This document shows positions 49,765-60,927 of a stretch of 64,000 bases of DNA, one piece after another; within the stretch, counting starts at the first letter, position 1, and every line of letters begins with the position of its first letter. Source of the stretch: Hormiphora californensis (lineage: Eukaryota; Ctenophora; Tentaculata; Cydippida; Pleurobrachiidae); NCBI GenBank assembly GCA_020137815.1, contig CM035352.1, positions 7,044,628 through 7,108,627 on the forward strand, written 5' to 3'. The notes under the pieces were generated by a model. The model had not been told where the DNA came from. It searched no databases and worked only from the letters and a program-made list of their open reading frames with translations. A program made the translations under genes and the position numbers.

Positions 49765-51775
49765 TCAGTCAGTCTCCATGTCCTTGCTAGCCTCACTCGT
49801 CTGATCGTAATGTCTGTATTCAGGCTTTAGTTCCCAGGTGTTCTTGTGGGGTGCCTTGTTGTTGTACACACACATCTCCCCCAGGAACTCCTTGAGATAA
49901 TTCTCCTGAACAAATGGGGGGGGGGGGGGTATTAGTGGGAGCTCTCCTGAATAAAACGGGGATAAAACTAGAGAATAGTGGGCCGGGGGGCTGGCTGGTA
50001 TAAAACGGGGATTTTAGTAAGTGTCTAGAGAATGGTGGGCTGGTATAATTTCGTAGGATGTCTAAAGATAAAAAGAGGAGTGTGTTTAAGTGGGTGCCTA
50101 ACTAAAAGGGTGTGTGTTTTAGTTGGACCTATTTTAGTGGGGCTAAAAAACCACTAACCGGCTGCCCAGTTATACTGAGGAGATTCTTCTGACTAATGTA
50201 TTGATTCTTCTTGAATGCCTTTAGTATCATGTTTTCAACTGTAGCCCTGTCCAGCCGGATTCTCTTGTTCGCTGACTTCTCCTCACGCTGTGCTTTGGTT
50301 GTATACAACTACAGGGAGATTAATTAGTTAATTACTTAATTAGTTAATTAATATTACTAATATGTTAGTTGATGGGAGTTGATTAATCAATTAGGTCATG
50401 GGGGATTTATTATAGTAGCTCGTGCTGCTGTACTATATGTTCTATGTGTTACCAACCTGCTTTTGTGATACATTAGAAGGTTTGAAAGCGTTCACTGTCT
50501 TAGTGTTGAACTTTATCGTTCTCTCTGGCATTGCCTTCCTCTCCGCTTCAAACCTGTTGAAAAAACATCGAACGTGTGTAGTACGTACGGCCATCCTCTT
50601 GATGACACAATCATCATTCATCCCTACACTACAGACGCGAAACCCCTATAACATAATAGGGGATTTCATCACCATCCTCTCAGTTCAGAAAGAAGGGGGG
50701 ATTTTAGCTAAGAGTCTGAACAACTTTCATATATCTGTTACATGGGCTTGCTGTGCCAAATTACGATATCGTGAACCATATATCAGAGGAGGGTGGGCCC
50801 AAACCTAGTGTTGTTGGGTTTACTCTCTCGTGTTACCTTGGTTAGTTGGCTGGTTACCTTTTCAAGCTCAGATAAGATCTGGATGAATTCTGGTTTTGGT
50901 AAACATCAAATCGGGTCTTGATAACTCCCTCCATGTGTATTACCTGGTGAGGTAGTTTTGCTGGTTAATGTGACGTCATCTAACACTCCGTTTTTAATCG
51001 GGGTGCAGTGAGAGAGGGTCGAGCAAGGCAAGTCCTCCCCGACTCTCTAATCTCGAGCTATACTTGGTAGCCCCTTATGTAACTTTGGCAACTTTGGAGG
51101 CGTTTGAGGTCAATATTTGGTGCAAAACCCGAATGACGACATGAACTCACCACCCGCAACATCAACTAACTCACCTCTTCCCCCTGACTGTATGTATTGG
51201 GTCCCGAAACATCAACTAACTCACCTCTTCCCCCTCGCTGTAGACAGCCAGTGCTCGGTTGGGTCCTGCGAGGGTACCCAGGCGCATATCATGGTTAGAA
51301 GGACACTGGGACTTATCATCTGATACTTTGTCACACAGGTTCTGGTCTATGTCAAACGAGATCTGGCAGGGGGATTGGAAGATTGGAGAGGGGGGGGGGG
51401 GTTGAATATCGAGGGAAGGGGGCGGGTAAAAAAGTTCATAAAATGCCCTAATAAGTGAAACAGAACAACAACTATTATACCCCCTACCTTGGTTCCTGCA
51501 GCGGTCCGATTAGTTTTTATCACTCCAAATTGTCCTCCTTCATCACACATCTTCAGCCGATCTGACACGTACTTGGGAACCTTCACCAGCCACAATCCCG
51601 TACCTGTGGAGTTGGTAAAACTAATTGATTAACTAATTACTTAACTAATTAGACAATTAATTAATTAACTGCTGGTGATCGATTTATTAATAGCTGTTTC
51701 ATTGTTCCTACCTGCTCTCTCAGTATACACATGTTTATCCTTTATATCGGGTTGTTCAACATAAATCCCTGACAT
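49765..51775 (-). CDS. GTF2F2: TFIIF beta subunit (RAP30)
   Basis: General RNA polymerase II initiation factor subunit. Exons, 5' to 3': 51775-51712 (ATG), 51603-51488, 51362-51225, 50943-50858, 50553-50457, 50308-50159, 49905-49765 (TGA). Phases agree, giving about 263 residues (human 249). Recognised by LWLVKVPKYV near the N-terminus, the dimerisation region, a winged-helix segment (RIRLDRATVENMILKAF) and the near-invariant C-terminal KNTWELKPEYRHY. Exon 1 exists twice: a second identical copy lies at 52121-52058, so transcription may start from either. The donor region of exon 3 is also tandemly duplicated (51159-51243). The fourth exon is the least certain. It lies 3' of, and on the same strand as, ES1 (stop at 52288), only about 170 bases away. 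Confidence 0.9.
51159..51243 (-). repeat. 50-bp duplication spanning a GTF2F2 splice donor
   Basis: ACATCAACTAACTCACCTCT plus TCCCCCT occurs at about 51159 and 51209. On the minus strand each copy carries GAAGAG|GTGAGT, the exon 3 donor plus a second donor 50 bases further into the intron. Confidence 0.75.
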
Positions 51776-52201
51776 TCCTAGCTTGGGGAATTGAACAGGA
51801 GTTATCGGCCATCGGGTAGATAAAAATAGAAAAAACGACACTCGTGTCAAACATGGGGGATTTATTATAGTAGCTCGTGCTGCTGTACTATATGTTCTAT
51901 GTGTTACCAACCTGCTTTTGTGATACATTAGAAGGTTTGAAAGCGTTCACTGTGGAGTTGGTAAAACTAATTGATTAACTAATTACTTAACTAATTAGAC
52001 AATTAATTAATTAACTGCTGGTGATCGATTTATTAATAGCTGTTTCATTGTTCCTACCTGCTCTCTCAGTATACACATGTTTATCCTTTATATCGGGTTG
52101 TTCAACATAAATCCCTGACATTCCTAGCTTGGGGAATTGAACAGGAGTTATCGGCCATCGGGTAGATAAAAATAGAAAAAACGACACTCGTGTCAAACAT
52201 G
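51605..52201. repeat. Chimeric local duplication of GTF2F2 exon 1
   Basis: 51605-51854 is repeated as 51951-52201 (offset 346) and includes exon 1. Between the copies, 51855-51953 is a ~99-base insert identical to 50401-50498, which covers the end of GTF2F2 exon 5 and its intron. The junctions show 3-4 base microhomology (CATG and TGT). No target-site or transposon features are seen. Confidence 0.85.
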
Positions 52202-52287
52202 ATGTTTTCATTGTGAAAATAATAAATTAGGATCAATTGTTTTCAATCAAAATTTAAAGATTTGAACCGATTTAGCTAGGAAATTGT

Positions 52288-54406
52288 TTATGCGAGTTTC
52301 AGAACTTCCTCCACCATCAAACCAACACCATCGTATATCTCATGGACAGCAGTGTCGCACATAAACGCAGGTGTCGTCACGACCTGGGGGGAATTGGATT
52401 GAAATTAGATAACAACATAATCAGTGTCAGGACTCAGGCGACTCTAATATTCAATCTCTCAAGTAGAATGCACCGATAATGTTCAATATTGGTATGGTAA
52501 AGTACCTTGTTCTTCGTGTCGGTGTGTGTCTGATTAACGTCTGTCACAATATGTTGCCCTCCCATGGCCTTAACAGCACCAGCAGCCCCTGCATACGGCC
52601 ACCTATCTTGACCCTCCACATCGGAACCTGGCAGTGGCTAGTTTTATGAAGGAGCAGTATAGTAACGGGCACATGTCGCCGTGTTCACAGTTTTCTGTTT
52701 GATATTGTTCACATCATGGCGAGTTCAGCGTTATTGTGTGGTACTACCAGTTCTGTTAATTCTGCATTTCATAGCGCTAGTAAATCTATTCAGTCCGTTG
52801 GAAAGCTAATTCTTGTCGAAAAAAGAGCAGTCTACCTACCATCTATAGACACTGTATCCACTACAAACTCGGTAAGTAATAACCGGATTACCTGTGACCT
52901 ACTTAAAAAATCTAAAAAATCTAAAAACTGTTTTCAGTACCCACAAAAGCACACCCATGCAAGTAATTTCAGGTGTTGCGTACGCGTACGTTTGGTTTTT
53001 GCGGTTACCACATGACTGATGACACTAGTTTTCCATACTACACAATACTATGAGTATATGAGTGGCAATTGTTTCAGGTATTTGAAGATGTCGATGATAT
53101 ATTTAACCCAGATAATGAAATACCAGCGAATTTTGAGGGCAATAACACCAACAAAAACACGCCAGACAACTCTAAAAGAGTAACATTGAGAGAAACAGCA
53201 AAAAAGGTGGCTTCCGGTACGAGGAAAAAGCTGAAAAAGTTCCGGCCTCACCGTTTTCTAGTTAGAGGTATATAATAAGACAGCTAATATAATGAATAGC
53301 TAGATAACTTGATATGAGTACGTCATGGCTTAGTCATAGGTCTGTTTTAGACTTTTAGAGACGGTGCTATTTTTGTTGAGAACTAGATATTTCTTTATGA
53401 TGACTCTCTTTTTCAGATCGCACCGATGTCGAAAAGGTCCATATTGTGTTAGACTCAACAGATTATCTTGGGGAAACACAACAACAACAGAAAAACATCA
53501 ACAATTTAAAACAGCCTAGCTATTTGCAGTGGGAACGGGAAGTAGAGCAACGGTTTATGAATTTGGGAGAAGTACATTACTGTTAATAGTTTCCCTGTGT
53601 TTTTCCCTGTGTTTTTTCATGTTGTTTTTAGTATAAAATCGAATAGTTTTCTTACCTACGGTCACCTCTACTCCTTCAAATACTTTGGCAGCAATAACAG
53701 GAGCTATACAGCACAACCCGATGGGCTTGCCAGCGCCGTGAAACTCTTTTAACACTCTGCTTACAGTCCCATCTACCTCCATATTGGATCCTTCCACCGC
53801 AAAGTTACTGAGGTTCTTAGCTGCACCAAAACCACCTGGATTTTTTAAAATGGTAAATTCCAATCAAATTTACGAAATACTGGAACAATTCAATTAGCAC
53901 AATTAGTACAATTAGCATGGCACTAATTAGTTCGTAATATGACTGTAACATAATGGCAGTTAATTAATTCGTACCAGGGATAATAATCGCATCATGGTCA
54001 GCGGTTACAAGTCCATCCAGTGCGGAAATCTTCCCTCGTGCTATACGGGCACTCTCCTTCAGAACGTTTCGTTTCTCACTCATCTCACTTCCCGAGGTGT
54101 GATCCACAACGTGATGTTGATCCTGGAGAGAAGAATAAAGTTCCTATGTTGCACAACACAGGGTCAACAAAGGTTTACAAAATCATGGACTAGCACAGGA
54201 AGATATTAAAATTAGAAAACTCCCAATATTTATACCTTGTCAGGTGCGTAAATCGATACTTCAGCTCCCGCCCTACTCAAATGAGTCATGACTGCACTGG
54301 CCTCGTGCACCTCAGAGCCATCGTATACTCCACAACCGCTTAGCACAACAGCTACCTTTCTCCCTGCAGCAGTGCTCATGGCTCTGGTACTCAGGAGACG
54401 CAACAT
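52288..54406 (-). CDS. GATD3: ES1/GATD3 mitochondrial glutamine amidotransferase-like protein
   Basis: Exons, 5' to 3': 54406-54236 (ATG), 54122-53975, 53835-53656, 52627-52506, 52383-52288 (TAA). Phases agree, giving about 240 residues, typical of the family (class I glutamine amidotransferase-like, DJ-1/PfpI fold). The N-terminus ([10 protein letters not shown]) is a plausible mitochondrial presequence. Family sequences visible: [13 protein letters not shown], the HEASA turn, [25 protein letters not shown] with the nucleophile-elbow Cys, and [16 protein letters not shown] near the end. The human protein acts as a mitochondrial deglycase-like or regulatory factor; the exact substrate is unsettled. 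Intron 3 (52628-53655) hosts a small gene on the opposite strand. Confidence 0.9.
52716..53586 (+). CDS. Small gene nested in ES1 intron 3, unidentified
   Basis: Three exons in consistent phase: 52716-52871 (ATG, 52 codons), 53078-53267 and 53417-53586 (TAA), giving about 172 residues. The N-terminus is Ser/Thr-rich ([18 protein letters not shown]). The middle has an acidic Asn-rich stretch followed by a basic run ([18 protein letters not shown]), and the C-terminus is Gln/Asn-rich with a predicted charged helix ([12 protein letters not shown]). There is no signal peptide or membrane segment; the basic run could be a nuclear localisation signal. Not recognised. A tiny possible extra exon at 52936-52968 was not included. 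The gene is wholly inside one intron of ES1, on the opposite strand. Confidence 0.6.
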
Positions 54407-54874
54407 ATTAAACTATACGTTATTAGTGTGCATTCAGCCGGGATTAGGGTCAGTAGGATTCAGGTGGAGGGGAGAGCAGGGGCCAGGGGCCAGAATTGGG
54501 GGAGGGATCAGAGACAATAGTATAGGACAGATTTAACATAAAGCAATTTTATCATACTGCAAAGGAAACAAGCTTTCTTTAATCACAATAAACATCCAAT
54601 ATCTAAAAAACAAAAAACAATCTCGACAAAATTTGTTGGTCTTATCATTTGATCTATTTCTAATTTATTGTGATAGCGCTAAGCGCATACATGCACATCT
54701 ATTCCAGTTCAAGCTGAGAGTACTCAGCATCAATATTTTAAGTTACGGGAGCACTCTCCCCTTAACAAAATCTTCTGATCATCAGAAGGAATTAAATTCC
54801 GATTTCCTCTGTCCCTTGACGTGTCAATCATTCGTGACAATACATAAACAGCTTGGTTTGAAAATGTCCAACAA

Positions 54875-56121
54875 CTACTGTTTCTCTTTTTTGACAGTTT
54901 TTTGCAGGGCACCATCAAGAAAAGTCCTCATTTTGTTCTCATTTCCAGAAAAGTCCGCTAGTTGTGGCAGTAAATCCACTATTCCAGGCTGTACATTTTT
55001 AATCCACGATATCTGTGGTTTGATACTAGGACGTGATTGTAACACCTTCGATCCTATTTTGACAGCAATAGCGTTAATTAATCGTAGGAACGGATCCGAA
55101 ACACTGCTGTCTTCAAGATACTTTTCCCGAAACGTCGAATCGTTGGAAATGTAACTCCACATTTGTGCCATAATCTCTAATCTAGTTTCAGGTCGAAGTG
55201 CAGGGAGATTAGAAGGAATGAGATGTAAGGCCTCACCAGCTGCCAGTAAATCTGAACAAGAAAGAAGGAAGGGGACAATTCCAATTTCCAAACATTTCAC
55301 GAACTCCCCCGGTCTGTTGCGAGCTACATTCAACACCAGACCCGGTACTGGAAACAGACTCTCCATCAGGCTCTTATACCTATCTTCCCGAGTCATTAAC
55401 TCCACCAACCTGCTCCATGATGCAGTGGAATAAGGAGTGTTCCTCAACTCCCCCTCCCCATCCTTCTCAATTTCATCATTCCCCCTCTGTGGTATCACAC
55501 ATGAAAATAGGAGGATCTGGATGACCAACAAACCAAGCCATTCTCCGCTTGTATCGCACTCAGCGTTGTATTTAGCGAGGGTTTCAGTAGGAACCCCTCG
55601 GACACCATCAGGATACCTGGCCACAAGACAACTGTACGTATTGGAACGGAGATCACATGTTAACAGGAACTGTGGCATGCCCGGGCACGCCCATAATCTT
55701 CAAAGTATGTGCTTTCATCCTTTAAAGACATCACGGTATTACGGAATGAGGTATGCAGTGCCACACTGGTTTGATCTATTGTTTGAGCAGCAAAACTTCT
55801 CTTCTTCCATGGGACCCTTCCTTCAGCACGCAGCATGTCATCAACATGGTACAACAGAAAGGCTGAGTTGTGATTGAACCCGTTTCATTTTCCAATGTGT
55901 CTGTCAGTCGTTCAAGTGCGTCGGACAGCGATAAATTTGAATCTCAGCGATATCTGGCTGATGGCAAACTGCTTGGTGAGCCAATAAAGCACTGGATTTT
56001 CTGCCATCGGATGGTGGAAATCTGGCAATTCCACATCCTCGGCATATTGGTAGTTCTCGTTTTTCGAAGCTCTCATAGCACACAGAATTCTTGAAAATAG
56101 TTGGGAGAGCCATGGGAGCCT
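54875..56121 (-). CDS. Unidentified helical protein, C-terminal part, several frame breaks
   Basis: After a TTTTAG acceptor the conserved-looking sequence starts at about 56119 (LPWLSQLFSRILCAM) and runs to TAA at 54875, with the last 267 codons (55678-54875) open. Upstream the coding frame changes at least three times (near 55940, 55850-55800 and 55690, the last in GGGCGTGCCCGGG) without splice signals. This is either an eroding gene or base-calling errors. The protein looks all-helical, HEAT-like (…CLEIGIVPFLLSCSDLLAAG…). I do not recognise the family. It ends about 470 bases upstream of the ES1 start, on the same strand. Upstream exons were not located. Confidence 0.45.
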
Positions 56122-57155
56122 AAAATTATATTTTGATTATCATCCATTACCAATCATTAACCCTTCAGTCTTCTTTAACCCTGAGACTGGAGATACCTGT
56201 GAGTGCTGACACTACCCAGATTTTAAAAGGCCCCGTTACGATCTGGATGTTTGGAGGCCTGTTTACAGGTGCGTGCTGCCAAAAAGTACCCCGCACTAAA
56301 ACGGCTCTATCCGCCAAACCACTGAACCGTTTTGACTAATCCAAAGTTTTTCTGATAGGAAATATAAGCCCTAAATCCAACCCAAACCCAGATCTAACCT
56401 AACCCTACTTTAGCCCTAACCCTGAAAAACCGTGAGGCAAATACGGAACACCCAGATTTTAACGTTTTCCTTTAAAAAAACGATTTTTGAGCTTTGAATT
56501 TCTTCAAGCCTAAAAACGGCGCGGCGCATGCGCAGCGTAAATACTTGTTTTGCGCGTGCACGCGTCGCGCGGGAGTAACACCAGATTAAAAAAAACAAAA
56601 GTCTTATACTCCATTTTTTTCAAGCTGTTCACACCCCCAAGTACGTGCACGAATTGTTTTGCGCGTTTATCACATGTTACGTATAGCGCGCGCCACAAAG
56701 TTTCTAAATTTCACTGAAATTTCGATTTTGGGTGAACAGTTGAAAAAAAATGGACTTTATCTTGTTTCAGAACTTTTTTTTTTGGATTTGGCCTTTTTTT
56801 CAACGCTTGTCTTTTTACTGAGGCGGAAAGGTGTTCTGCAGTCCCCTGGAATTCCTACCCCTGCAGGGAGGGGCGTGCAGCAGTTTATTACGACCTCTCT
56901 TGCACCTCTGGAGACGGATTTTTTTTTATCACTTGCCCTCTCTCAAATCCGTGTGTTGTGTTTATGTTTTCTTGCTTTCGTGTCTTCATTTTTGTTTATC
57001 TCTCTTCCCCCCCCTCCCCTTTTCCTTTATCACTCCGTATCACTTCTTATCTTTTGTACCCCACTGTCGAGCTACTTTTGGTTAATCTTATCTTTCGTAC
57101 CCACCATTCTTAGATTTGTGTTTAACACTCGCTTTGCTTCTTAGTATATCTCTCT

Positions 57156-57195
<40 letters not shown>

Positions 57196-57873
57196 CGGTG
57201 CATGAGTGCACGATGAATATTTTACAAAGAAAAAATGAAAAGAATAAAGAATTGAAAAAATGTGGAAAAATAAAAATAAAATTGAAAAAAAAAGAAAAAA
57301 AAAATTGTTTTTGAAATTTGCGGTGCACTCATGCACCGCGTAAACCGTAAATCGGCTCAAAGTGCACGCGCGTTACATGTCGCGGCGAAATATTACAAAA
57401 TAAGCTGCTTTTTTGCGCGGCGCGCCATTTTATTCTCATTTTTGGCCAAAATTCCACAAATTTGGTTGGAATTTTTTACTTTTTTACCAAATTTCTGCGT
57501 TGGAGTTGTCTTTAACCAAATTTCAACCCCAACATACTGGTCGAACCCAACGTGTATGACTATGAGACTCTTTTTGATTAATTCTAAAGTCCGTTTCAGC
57601 GACTTGACCCGTAATTCTTGGAATTTGGCGCATTGCGCGTGTATTCTACAGGGGAAATCCTGAATTTCCAGGATCTCAGGTCAAGTCGTTTGAAACGCAC
57701 TTAGATATGGCTACCCCTTTCTCTCAGCAGTTCTCCTTGGCTGGATGAAATGTGTGATACCAATCGGTAACGGGTGAAACACCTCAAGAGCCTCAAAAGA
57801 GGGACTTGAGGATAAGGATTAGCTACTATTTTTCCCATAAACCAATATCTATGATCTACCCCTCCCTTCTCAG
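56122..57873. other. Repeat-rich stretch without a recognised gene
   Basis: Includes G/C-rich palindromic patches (56515-56700, GCGCGTGCACGCGTCGCGCG), a block (about 56930-57120) shared with 61560-61740, a (CT)n tract (57152-57194), and an inverted pair, GCGGTGCATGAGTGCA (57195) and TGCACTCATGCACCGC (57324), bracketing ~110 A-rich bases. Open frames here are low-complexity. Confidence 0.6.
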
Positions 57874-57971
57874 ATACTGTGAGCGAAGTGATGCGGGGGA
57901 ACGTCCAACTGGGAGTCAAGGGCAACCAGTATATTGATATGGATGCTCTGCCTAAAGAACGTCATTACTAA
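57874..57971 (+). CDS. Possible terminal exon, unidentified, with a partial copy downstream
   Basis: After a CCTTCTCAG acceptor, about 32 codons (…DTVSEVMRGNVQLG… ending PKERHY) run to TAA at 57969. The same acceptor and exon start recur at 58266-58325 (ATCTACCCCTCCCTTC-GCAG then ATACTGTGAGCGAAGTG), but that copy diverges after ~40 bases. Upstream exons are not found. The exon-like quality is good, the gene identity unknown. Confidence 0.35.
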
Positions 57972-59350
57972 GCCAAAGGGTCACCGATTCAGGAGTTCTC
58001 GTAAATCGACAGCTGCCGTGAGGACCGCGACGCTGCCTGAGACCCTTCCCGGCACATTGCCGTGAGGACCGCTGCCGTGTAGGACCCGGAAGCTTCAAAG
58101 AGGAACCCCTGACCGCTTACCAGAGGACACTTCCCCCACTCCAATAGCCGCTGACAAGGAACCCCGCCCTACCTACAAACCATCTAAGCTGCATCACATC
58201 CAGTGACATGGCCATTGTTATCCACTATCTTTCCAACTATTTTCTTCCCATAAAATCCATCTAGATCTACCCCTCCCTTCGCAGATACTGTGAGCGAAGT
58301 GATGCGGGAACTGTCAACTGGAGTACAAGCACCAGTACCATTTGATAGGACCAAATTACCCAAGTAATTACAAAGTGTGTGGATGCTCGGTAACTAGGGC
58401 ACTGCTAATTACCAGTTAATGAACCCCCGACATATACACCGCACAGAGGAAAAACGCCGAGAAGAGAAAAAGAAGGAAGCAGAGGGTGACACTGCGCCTC
58501 TGCCCTTTGAATGATTGTACCATTGCCTGATATCCCGAGGAGAATCCACACTTCGAGTGGTAACATTTTACATTCTAAACCCCTGATTTCCGAATAATTG
58601 TTCTCATCTCAATTTCAAGAATATTAAACACGGTCCTTACTGTGGCTGAGATCCCATAAAAAGGTATACTCGATGGTGCTCGATATCACACAGCACATTA
58701 TGGCTTCACCTGTTAACTTGCACCACAGCTAGTCCCATTCCCAGCTTGAGAGAGACCTAATTTGAACATTCACAGGTCAATACACAAATGCTGTGTGTGA
58801 AAGTTGTGTGAAAGAACCTCTACCGAGCACTCAACATGAACTTCCGCAAAACTCGGTTACGGAGATTGATGGGAAGCAGTCGTGATGATGCTATGGACTA
58901 AGAAGAGTGCGGCTTCTAGACAGGTCCTTTTAACGCAAAACACAGTGGTCTTACAGGTGAGGCCATGTTTTAATTAATTGTATACAGACATTACAGTATA
59001 TCATTTGAACATTGCATAAAAGAAGCTAGTATGTGCGGTGTGAAAATGACCTTTGACTAAACCAGATTATTTCAAGGCAGTTTGCGGGACAGTGGGAGGT
59101 CTCCATATCAATGGGGAGGAGTGGGGAAACATGGGACAAACGACATCTGCCACCGAAGGTGATGATACCACGTTTCAAATTCAATCAAGAAACTGGGGCG
59201 TTCTTGATGAAAATGATTTCACGGGAACGGCAGACAAGGGTACTTCCATGGGAAGTAGTTCATTGTTAATTCATGGATAGACAATTGAAGTTCAGGTTTT
59301 TGTGCCGGTAGCCGGTTTCAAATGATGAGAAACTTCAAAGGTTAAACATA
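57972..59350. other. No confident gene
   Basis: Contains CTGCCGTGAGGACCGC repeats (58011-58075) and the partial exon copy at 58283-58330. A 75-codon frame (59053-59280) is compositionally plausible but has no splice support or recognised domain. Confidence 0.4.
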
Positions 59351-59599
59351 GTGACAAGGAGTGATAATAATATTCTGGATATTCTGAATTCTCAGGAAGC
59401 GGCGGATCATCGTGTGCGGACCGGTAACGATTTGTCACGTTGCCACCCTATGTGGGGAAGAAAAGCGATGGCATTACACCGGGGAAGCTTGGGTACGATT
59501 TCATCTGTGCACTTGGTGTTACTCCGATTGGTTCATGGAGCACTTCAAAGGGTATGCTATGATGGCCAGCTTGTGAAAATACATGTGGTTTTTAATTAC

Positions 59600-59905
59600 A
59601 CTGGCACACCTAGGTCCACAATCCAGGGAGACGAATCACTTTCAATGTCCAGGGGTGACTCTCCCTTCACCAGGGAGACTGAACACTTCAAATACCAGGG
59701 GTTCACTCTCCCTTTCCCAGGGAGGACTGAACCACTTCAAATGTCCAGGGGTTCACTCTCCCCTTTCCCAGGGAAACTGAACCACTCAAATATCCAGGGG
59801 TTCACTCTCCCCTTTCCCAGGGAGACTGAACACTTCAATGTCCAGGGGTTCACTCTCCCCTTCCCAGGGAGATCGAACCACTTCAAATACCCAGGGGTTC
59901 AATAT
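59600..59905 (+). repeat. ~48-bp minisatellite, about six units
   Basis: Unit approximately CAGGGGTTCACTCTCCCCTT TCCCAGGGAGACTGAACCAC TTCAAATGTC. The 226-codon open frame 59351-60031 spans the array; its repeated part is not evidence for a gene. A degenerate related segment lies near 60220-60310. Confidence 0.8.
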
Positions 59906-60031
59906 CCACTCTGTCTCACTCACCAAACTTCAGGGATTGTGATAAGACTCTTCCTCTCAATTCCCCACTCCTCTATCTACTACTCCCTCTCTTCAGATTA
60001 TCACATGCTGGACCAGGAAATGTATTGCTAA

Positions 60032-60895
60032 TTGTTGCTATACAGATGAGTTACGAATATAGAGCGATCAGGCCCTAAATTGTAGACTCCCTGCCTCAAA
60101 CAGAGGTCATTTTATGATGATTGGTGATGAACGGAAACTGTGTGCAATGGACCATTTGTAGTTCAGGTAAGAAACAGTTGAATCTCCGTAAGGGTATAGG
60201 TAGAGTGGTTTATCGTCTCCTTCAAAGGGGTGTACTCTCCCTTCCCCCGAAGAGGACTGGGACCCATTCAAAACGTCTGGAGGTTCATCTCCCCTCGAAG
60301 TCTGAACTCTGAACCCCCACTAACTCCGGGGATCGGTCATCGGGCACCCATGGGCAGTATATTATAGTTTACAATGTCCAGCGAATCAATGTAGCGGTGA
60401 CCCGCTCAATATTAACCGGGTTATTGATTAGGGTAGCGACTGACTTTTTGAAACGTTTGAAACGGTGGCTAATTTGAAACACCCCCTCCAGAGTTCAGTA
60501 GGTGCACCCGATTTGGATTTTTAGACATCAGTAGGCTAGTCCGAACTCAGTCAAGCTCACTGATGTCTAAAATCCCAAATTGGTGGGCGCCGTTCAAAGC
60601 CCGTCGCTTTCCAAATGGACTAACTAATACTGTTTTCAGGTTGCCAAAGTATAAGTAACGAATGTCCAACCTCAAGTGTTTACTTGTGCTGTGTGCCACG
60701 ACCCCGCACAACAACAATACAAGGGTTTTCCTTACCTTCACTCCAATCGGTGTCCGATCCCAAGTTCTTGATTTCCGGAGTGTATCACATAATTGTTTGA
60801 ACTCTATTTTGAAGAGAAGTGACTTTATTAATTATACCTGTGTGGGAGAGAGAGAAAAGAGAGAGAAAAATAGGATGGAGAGAGAGAGAGGGGGG

Positions 60896-60927
<32 letters not shown>

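Noticed and set aside
59351-60031. 226-residue open frame
   Set aside because: Its middle third is a ~48-base tandem repeat and its ends have no supported splice sites or recognisable domain.
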